From Gyrodactylus bullatarudis (Eukaryota > Platyhelminthes > Monogenea > Gyrodactylidea > Gyrodactylidae): DNA of 64,000 bases. The translations under genes and the position numbers were made by a program. The notes below the pieces were generated by a model. The model saw only the letters and a list, made by a program, of their open reading frames with translations, made no database searches and was not told the origin of the DNA. The stretch lies in NCBI GenBank assembly GCA_012064415.1, contig SSNU01000202.1, positions 196,211 through 260,210 on the forward strand, read 5' to 3'. Positions 57,000 to 64,000 of the stretch are shown one piece after another (position 1 is the stretch's first letter; each line of letters opens with the position of its first letter).

Positions 57000-57420
57000 T
57001 TTTTCAGAGAGATTAAATTTTCTCTTTGATTATACCTTTCCAATCGAATCTAAAATTAATAGTTCTCGATGTTTGGAAACTGAAAGGATCCAATATAGAT
57101 TCTAACATTCTATTTTGCCTTACCTAGACTCTTATAATGCACTCATCTCTGTCTCAGGGCTTCAAACACTCTGGGTTCGCAGATATGCATTTGTATTACA
57201 AATTTTTTTGTAGTAAAAAAATTTACAGAATCTTATTCCACAGTACAAAGTAGCTATCATTTCTGTAAGGAAAAATTTGAAGCTAATTTTTATTATCAAT
57301 ACAATTTACTCAAAATTCGAATTAGGTGATTGTGAGAACAAATCTAAAATTAGTAATGTCCCACATTAGATCTAAATTAGACTATTCCATATCTCTTCGT
57401 TATTCTCATCTTTATTATAT
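57000..57420 (+). pseudogene. Decayed non-LTR reverse transcriptase C-terminal fragment
   Basis: YLDSYNALISVSGLQTLWVRRYAFV near 57124-57195 and SHIRSKLDYSISLRYSHL near 57362-57415 match the C-terminal region of the elements at 3.6-4.7 kb. Frameshifts throughout. Confidence 0.7.
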
Positions 57421-57929
57421 TTTTTATTTATTTTTATATTTTACGAATAATTAAAACGAGATGCATTATTTTAAATATTGAAAATTATAAACAGATTCAC
57501 ATTTTATATTTTTTATCAATAGATAAATTTTTTTAACAAAAAAAGGTTGGGAGAATAGCCATGTCTGTATTCCTGTTTTCCTAAAATAGATTCTTTCAAG
57601 TCCCTCATCGCTATCTCTGACCCCTTGCGGTTTGAAAGAACTTTTTTTTCATATTTTTTTTTAAAAATAAGCATGAAAATATACATTTGAACAGATAAAA
57701 GACGAATATTTCGCTGGACTATTACACTCATAATAGTTAAACCTCACTATTTCTAGAAGTAGACGGTTTGGTCAGATGCTGAAACAATAGCGTAAGATTA
57801 ATAGGAGCATATTTTTTGTTGGAAAGAAGTTCTTGTATTCTGAAACTATAATAAAATTAAATTCAATAGGTTTTTAAGAGAATGTTACCCTTATAGGAAA
57901 CGTTCCTGAGGTTATAGCAGATGCGAGAA

Positions 57930-58445
57930 TCACTGATTATTGCTCCCATGCGGTCTCCCTGCAACCCTCTTGGAACTTCTACTTCTACTTCCTGGAGAAA
58001 TTGTCTCCTTAACTTCGGACCTGGGTTTCAGTATATCTAATCGACTCTCGAATTTTAAAATATTCTAAATCGCTTATCTTGAGACTGAAAGCTTACAAAG
58101 CATTAGTTCTTAGTTATCTTGACTATATTTCACTGAGTATTGAAAAATCCTAGGAGATTGAGCATATTCAATCCAAGTTTTTATTCTTTCTCTATTCTGA
58201 CCTAGCGTCATACAATGATCTTATCTCAACCTCAGGGTTAAATCCCCTTTGGTTACAAAGATATGCTATTATTGTATAAACTTTGATTAACTCATCTCAA
58301 TAAGTCGAAAATTTCTACAATCTAAGAAGATCCTCATTTTCATATCTACTATCTACTCTCTGCTTATAACATAATCTCTCTAGTATAAAATCTATCATGT
58401 CACACATTCGGTCTAAACTCGACTAAGTGTCTTTTATATTCCAAT
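57930..58445 (+). pseudogene. Decayed non-LTR reverse transcriptase C-terminal fragment
   Basis: Starts with an LLPCGLPATL-like piece, then LLPGEIVSLTSDLGFSI near 57990-58035, KAYKALVLSYLDYIS, ASYNDLISTSGLNPLWLQRYA near 58205-58268. Several frame breaks. Same family as the elements at 3.6-9.2 kb. Confidence 0.75.
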
Positions 58446-58776
58446 TTTCACTAATTCCATAATGTTTATTGAAAATTCTTAAATCGCATTTTCATTGCAA
58501 GTTTCTCAACTCCAACCAAATTTTATTTAATTCCTTCTATTTTTACTAGATGCCCAAACTCAGAGAACCTACATTTTAATAATGACTTTCCAGATTACTA
58601 TATTACTGATACTCATATTGTATACTTAAATCAAATATTCTAACAGACAGACAAAAATGAATCAGAGGATTATAGGAATTTAATTCACGAAATAGAGAAT
58701 TGAGAAATTCTCTCTGATATTACGAGTTAAACATTCTAGTTTCTAAATTTTCATAAACGTCCGAGAATCCTCTTAA

Positions 58777-58800
58777 CCCTTTCAGGTCCGAGTCTATTTA
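58777..58800 (+). repeat. MITE terminal remnant
   Basis: TTAA (58773-58776) followed by CCCTTTCAGGTCCGAG resembles the left end of the MITE at 18695 with two changes. Nothing after it matches, so it is a fragment or coincidence. Confidence 0.35.
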
Positions 58801-59339
58801 ATGAGTTCAAACATTGAATATAAATACATATTCGGAATCAGAATGAATAATAAAACCTTAAATCATCTGAAAACCTTTTTAAAAAAATTTTCGACACTTT
58901 TCAATACATTTTCCCTATCTACTTTCAAGCGACCGCACGAGTAATTTTAGATTTTTTTCAATTAATAAGGTGAATTTAATCAATTCTAATAAAATAACTT
59001 TTGGTCCAACTTTTTTTCGGGAAGATTGATAAATAAGCTATTCAATAGTGTGTATCTTTTATTTATTTCTTAAGGGGTCATCAGTAGTGTCACTTTAAAA
59101 ATGATACAATTTTAAAAGGTCAATGAATATAATAATTTACTAATTCTCAAAGAAATATAGTATGTATATTTAAAATCATATATTTCATCTATTAGAAATC
59201 AGAGAAATCTCAAACTATTGTACTTAATGAAACTATAGACGTTATTTACCTATTTTTTATCATTAATTATGTACATATAAATATCAATAATTAATAAAAA
59301 ATTTCCAACAAAAAATAGTAAAAGATACAGAATAAAATG

Positions 59340-59640
59340 TAAGCTGAAAAACCACGAAAACACTCCAATAAATGGAGAGAAAAGTGAAAAAAACTCACGG
59401 AAATTGTTCGATTTATGATTGAAGACTAATGATTTGTCTCTGAGTCTTGGTTGAGTTAATTTAGCGAATTTTAAGATTGTATAAATTGAAGATACACTGA
59501 AACCTAGATCAGAAGTTATGCAGACAATTTTTCCAGGAAGTAGAAGGGATTCCATAAGGGTTGCAGGCAGATCACCTATGAGTAACAATTTACATTTATC
59601 TTTATTAATGTAGAGCCCCCATTGACTCGAGAGAATCTTT
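59340..59640 (-). pseudogene. Decayed non-LTR reverse transcriptase fragment
   Basis: Minus strand from about 59640: SSQWGLYINKDKCKLLLIGDLPATLMESLLLPGKIVCITSDLGFSV, then LKFAKLTQPRLRDKSLV. It corresponds to the region just after the RT core of the other fragments. The left edge joins a repeat with GAGTGTTTTCGTGGTTTTTCAGC that is also seen near 2550 and 19733. Confidence 0.7.
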
Positions 59641-59659
59641 GAAAAGAAAGAAGTACTTT

Positions 59660-61980
59660 TTTTTTTTCAATTCTTTGAGATTCATGAGTTTCTCAACGAA
59701 TTTCACTTTTTCTTCATGGGAGACCTAATGTGAGCATTATTTTGCTTTATCCCTCAGATGATTTTAAAAAGAAAATTTGTCAGGGAAAAATTTTTGTTTC
59801 TGATTATCTTCACTTTAATGATGGATCACCTGAAAACAGGTAAAAGTCACAAATCTCAAGACCGAGTATAGAAAGAGACATATTCTAATGTTTACATAGG
59901 GGACATTTCATTATGCAAATTGTAAACTTTTCTGTCATAATCATTTATTATACATGGACACTGCGTAAACGACATTTTTCGTTAGAACCATTTCAGGCCA
60001 ACATTCTCCCCTTTAACATGACTCCAACTCTCTTCTGACTTTGTTTCATACTTTTCAAAAACACTCTGAATGAAATGACTCCTTGGAAGAGTCCCCATTT
60101 GCAATAACATGGAAAAACCTTGTGTAAACAAGGCAAAGGCCCCGTACACACACAGACACAGGCAGGAGATTTGTTGTAAGACAAAGAGAGACAAAATTCA
60201 AAATGTTGTTCTCCCTTTTGGTTTTTTAAAAAACAGGGACTCCTTTGGGGCTGCTATATATAGATTCCCACAACACACACACATCTTACTCACTTACCAA
60301 AAGTGTAATTAATGGTTTTCAGCGAGTTGGGAGATTTTCACCTTTAAAAAAATAACACTAAATGATGCTAATAAATTATAGACTCCTTGCTCTGGATAGA
60401 TAGTTTCTCATAAAAAAAGCTCATTCATTTGAAAATTAATAGTAGTAGTTAAAAGGTGACAGAAACAATAATCGTTTTTATTCATTCACAAATACCGAAT
60501 AGTAGTAGTATTAATCATAGTACGAAATGAATGAATGTATGGATGAATGAATTAATTTGAAAAGTAGATTGAATGGGATTGAGACGAAAGGGTCATATAC
60601 ATGTTCTTTGTAGCTAATAATAAGCCCCTCCATCTCTCTTGTTGAGAAAGCCTCTCACAAAGACGGAATGTATGTGAATAATAAACTAAACCACTTGAAA
60701 GAGATGAGGTAGTTCGTTCACAGGGCTTGTCATTTAGATTCACATCTAATCCCCTTTCGCTCTCTGTCTGCTCTATCCATCTACTTATATTTGTATGGAA
60801 TATACAGTCCCCTTGTCTGACCCTGCTTTTGACATGTCCTCCTTCCTCTACACTCACTTATATAAAATATGGTCTACTATAATACTTTTTTAGCTTTACG
60901 ACATTTCGAGTGAATACATATTAATTAATGTATTAATAAAATTTAATTTTTCACAAATCTGTCGGTATATAAAAACCCTTCGAAATACTGACAGACTCTA
61001 TTGGAAAGTATATATTCATATTATTAATGGAACATAACTTATTTTTCAACGAATTTATCAACTCTATATTGTATCACTTTGTGTAACAATTTTCAATGTA
61101 ATGCAATGAAAGATGGTAAACGTCAAACACTTGTCAATTAAAATGGATAGCTTGGTCAATTAAAAAGTGTCATGTCAAGAGAGAGAGAGAGAGAGATGGG
61201 TAAGAAAACATGTAACATCACCACGATGTATTACTGCACGCCTATTAGTCTGTTTGTCTATCCATCTCCCATTTTTTGATGAGTGTAGAATGACACATCA
61301 ATTTCATACCTAATTAAGCGTTTTACATATGTCTGTCCACGTCATGTATTAAAACATCACAACGAATACTCGTAAGAATAGAGGAGAAAGAAGGGGTCTC
61401 AAACCTATGGAATCAACCAATAGGAATTAAGCTGCATGACTGAGAGCGAATACAGACATGTAATGCATAGACTAACACAAGTATCTATAAATACAAATAG
61501 CCCCTTTGGATGTTATATTCATACATGTTTCGTCTCCCATGCTGCATGTTGCACCGGTCCCTGTCATGAAAGACTTGCGTAGTGAGACGCTCACTATAGA
61601 ATTGCTAGCGTCTCCTATCATGACTTTCGTGTCGGCTCGGCTTCTCTTCATTCATTATTGGACGTACTTTGGCATTAATTATTGGCTGCTCATCATGTCT
61701 TCAATGTCACAGCCAATCTTGATGTCAAAGTCATTCCAACAGTCGGCAAATGTATCAACAGGATCTCATCGCCTAGACTGTCCTGGTACGGCTGTGAACT
61801 TCTGATTTCGAATATCACAGTCCTGCTTTGGTGACAATCAGACGGTGATGAACTACTAGACTACTACTGGTGATGTATAGTAAACCCTTACACGGGGGTG
61901 ATATGTACTCAATTATTTCGTCATATCACAGCCGTGCTTTAAGGGCTTATGAATCACTAAAAGCTACATTATACAAATAT
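59660..61980. other. Gene-free stretch with simple repeats
   Basis: Contains (CA)n near 60148 and 60272, an AG microsatellite near 61178-61196 and AT-rich DNA. A less AT-rich segment lies at 61540-61860; on the minus strand it shows SSSSPSDCHQSRTVIFEIRSSQ-type reading that breaks after DEI, and on the plus strand a 99-codon frame with no ATG at its head. I cannot decide whether this is an exon, a remnant or regulatory DNA. Confidence 0.35.
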
Positions 61981-61983
61981 CAG

Positions 61984-62517
61984 TTATGTATTGAATTTCT
62001 CAATCAATAAATCATTAAATGTATCAAAGTTTTTCTTCATTAACCATTCAAAGTGTCGGTTCAGTTTCTCCTCCTCAAACGGATTGACTCTCTCCATTTC
62101 CCCTCCAGATTCTATCTTGTTGACCCTCTGAGAAATCTCATTAATCCTTGATTCTGTTGCTGATAACTGAGACTTGATGACTTGTGAGCTTGAACTTATC
62201 AATGCCTTCTGCCAGCTCTCTGACTCTTCATATGTCTGAGCTTTAAATATGTAAGGCTTGTCGATTTTAGAACTAGGAAAATATATTCGAAATGTTTTAT
62301 CTTCAAGAATTTCAACACAATGACCCTCAAGAAATATTGAGCCTATGTATTCGTTGTCGTTCTCTTTCTCAGAATACGCAAGTATGTTGCCGCATAATGT
62401 AAAGAACCGTTTCTTCAAGTGACTATTATCTGATCTTTTTTTATACAAATAACCCTGTTTAGTTACTGGGGATAATCTAAGGAAGGCATCTAATGTTTTA
62501 TCATTGTAGAAGCGCAT
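61984..62517 (-). CDS. Sesquipedalian-like PH-domain protein (PHETA/FAM109 family)
   Basis: 177 residues from the ATG at 62517; the frame is open 25 codons further up but the family starts close to this point, and an acceptor-like TTGTTTAAG lies just before. The PH domain runs from KQGYLYKKRSDNSHLKKRFFTLCGNILAY to ESWQKALISSSSQ, with YIGSIFLEGHCVEILED in the middle matching the family's IGxIxLEGCxVEL. A short coiled coil (SQLSATESRINEISQRVNKIE) and an end containing NPFEEEKLNRHFEWL follow. Sesquipedalians act in endosome-to-Golgi recycling and bind OCRL through an F-and-H motif; the FEEEKLNRHFEW segment could serve this. Shorter than the vertebrate proteins. Divergent from FIGNL1. Confidence 0.8.
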   Translation of the reverse strand: MRFYNDKTLDAFLRLSPVTKQGYLYKKRSDNSHLKKRFFTLCGNILAYSEKENDNEYIGSIFLEGHCVEILEDKTFRIYFPSSKIDKPYIFKAQTYEESESWQKALISSSSQVIKSQLSATESRINEISQRVNKIESGGEMERVNPFEEEKLNRHFEWLMKKNFDTFNDLLIEKFNT

Positions 62518-62697
62518 TACGCTTTGCTTTCTTAAACAAGAAATAATTAGTTTTAAAACTAAAAAGTTTAGTACAAGTGTTTTAATGAGCACAAATTATA
62601 ATATTGAAAATGAAATCTACTAATGATGTCGGAAAAATACGTCAGAATATAATGGAATCATGCAGTAAAAGGAAAGTTGATTTACTAAAACTTTAGT

Positions 62698-63720
62698 GAA
62701 CTTGTCAAAAGTTTATTAGAGTACTCTGAGGTCATGGATGATAGAAAATTAGGATTGAATAATTTTGCACAAGATATATTGGAAATAGTAAACTCTAAGG
62801 AATACATCACTGGTACCTAACTTGGGTAATCTTTCGCTAGATTCTGCTCAATGGTTTTTATCTTTGAAAGAGTCAGATTTTTCTTACGACTGCGATAATA
62901 TAACGTTAGAGGATCAATTCCAAATAAAAGATACATCATTGCCAAATGATCTCAATTGTCTGTTACAAGATTTGGTCTCAAAAACCAGTGCATTAGTAAT
63001 AAAAATTGATTTTATTATACTTCTAGAAAATCCTTGAAAATTCAACGATAACTTTAGAATATGAAGAAGAATCTGCATACAAAATGAAGAAAATTAGTTA
63101 TGAAACTCCAAACAATGAGTCCCTACAAAATAAGCAGTCAAGCTTTAAATCTGCTAAAGATGTGGTAATTCGAAATGAATATTCTTTAAAAGCTTCTCTC
63201 TAGCTCAAATAATCAACAAAAAGCTAAATTGGTTGCTGCAGAAAATCAAAAGAAATCACTCGGTGGCCGGTATGTTAATTTATTAACTTTCCAGTGGTGC
63301 CAAATCTGGCTTCGTATGTCCATTCAAATCGAATAACGAAGAAGAATCTAAAAAGCCTGATGAAAATCAAATCGATGTTGATCCACGACTTGCAAACTTT
63401 GATAGCAAGCTCGTTGAGTTGATTCAATCAGAAATTATGCATTCAATGACAGAAATTCATTGGAACGACATTGCAGGCTTGGAGAATGTCAAGAAAACCT
63501 TGAAAGAAATTGTAGTTCTCCCAATGCTGAGGCCGTAAATTATTTTCATTTCTCATTTTTCCTCTTTAGAGATTTATTCACTGGTTTGAGAGGACCTCCG
63601 AAAGGATTATTGCTCTTTGGACCACCTGGAACAGGCAAGACAATGATCGGCAAATGTGTTGCTGCTCAATGTAAAGCAACGTTTTTCAGTATAAGTGCCT
63701 CGTCGTTGACATCTAAATGG
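62698..63720 (+). CDS. FIGNL1: Fidgetin-like protein 1, 5' part (continues beyond window)
   Basis: AAA ATPase acting in RAD51-dependent recombination. Exons: one ending 62812 (start unresolved, the sequence [23 protein letters not shown] matches the family), 62841-62995, 63027-63164, 63193-63269, 63295-63534 and 63570-63720. Introns are 28, 31, 28, 25 and 35 nt. Landmarks: [79 protein letters not shown], Walker [10 protein letters not shown] (63616-63642) and [13 protein letters not shown], ending at a donor at 63721. A candidate first ATG at 62610 is in the same frame as the first exon but separated by stops, and no GT-AG pair I tried fixes it cleanly. Confidence 0.92.
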
Positions 63721-64000
63721 GTAAATTAAATTGTATTTTATTTACAAAATCATTTGATACATAAATATTCTATAATCAGTTCATTTTTATTCCATCTAAT
63801 TTTAATTTTGTCTTCCACCATCTACTTTCAAGTAAGGAGACATTTTTTAAAACTTGATAGAAAAAGGCTGAGTCTGACAATTTTTAGAGCCGTTGGTCTA
63901 ATGCAACGAAAGGAAGATTAATATTTTCTTTGAAAATATGCAATCTTTTTGAATGATATCAATATGATTCGCGTTTGAAGTAACAAGAATGACTTGAGAG
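63721..64000 (+). other. FIGNL1 intron, incomplete
   Basis: Starts with donor GTAAAT after SKW. The expected next residues (V-G-E-G-E-K) are not found before the window ends, so this intron is longer than 280 bp, unlike the other five. Confidence 0.7.

Noticed and set aside
61506..61805. A 99-codon plus-strand frame as a gene
   Set aside because: It begins without ATG, matches no family and overlaps alternative minus-strand readings; kept only as an unresolved segment.
62677..62697. A 21-nt GT-AG segment (GTTGAT...TTTAG) as first intron of FIGNL1
   Set aside because: Splicing it puts TGA directly in frame at the junction, so it does not rescue the ATG at 62610.
1..64000. CRISPR arrays, operons, phage or bacterial features
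   Set aside because: No regularly spaced direct repeats or ribosome-binding-site-led gene strings; gene structure is eukaryotic throughout.

Overview
The window reads as nuclear DNA of an AT-rich invertebrate animal, not a prokaryote. It has split genes with GT-AG introns, animal protein families (ETS factor, tristetraprolin-type zinc fingers, tropomodulin, TMEM107, FIGNL1, GINS2), and animal-type mobile elements (mariner, Penelope-like, non-LTR, tRNA-derived SINEs, TTAA MITEs). Overall style suggests an arthropod, perhaps a copepod such as a sea louse. That placement is inference; no species marker was identified.

Layout. 1-1.7 kb: last coding part of a URI1-like gene (+) tail to tail with a ZFP36-type gene (-). 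3.4-9.3 kb: a nest of dead non-LTR retrotransposon pieces and one SINE family. 9.5-12.3 kb: compact genes for DPH5 (+), ribonucleotide reductase small subunit (-) and the last two exons of an ETS factor (-). 12.3-21.5 kb: mostly non-coding, with a Penelope-like element and a TTAA MITE; it may be one long ETS intron because a candidate upstream exon at 21.3-21.5 kb has matching phase. 22.5-25.8 kb: GINS2/PSF2 (+), aminoacylase-1 (-) and a secreted, possibly GPI-anchored protein (-). 26.3-32 kb: more retroelements, a mariner and a Penelope fragment with a hammerhead-like motif. 32.4-49.3 kb: a cluster of four Shisa-like genes (signal peptide exon, eight-cysteine exon, membrane exon). The third is broken by a retroelement inserted in its cysteine exon and inflated by repeats that carry hammerhead ribozyme motifs. 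50-56 kb: compact block with tropomodulin (+), PDCL3 (-), an unknown coiled-coil protein (-), an unknown small protein (+) and TMEM107 (+). 57-59.6 kb: retroelement debris. 62-63.7 kb: a divergent pair, a sesquipedalian-like PH protein (-) and FIGNL1 (+, runs off the end).

Two observations stand out. First, introns are extraordinarily short: 17 introns of 21-42 nt in eight genes, 13 of them 32 nt or less. They are located by reading-frame restoration and, for known families, by protein alignment remembered from the family. The shortest are 21 nt (54464-54484) and 22 nt (22605-22626). Second, a tRNA-promoter repeat carries a type I hammerhead ribozyme next to its B box, resembling the schistosome Sm-alpha arrangement and animal retrozymes.

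Functionally the ordinary genes are housekeeping (translation factor modification, dNTP supply, replication initiation, chaperone cofactor, actin capping, ciliary transition zone, recombination). No operon or pathway links them; their proximity looks incidental apart from divergent and convergent pairs.
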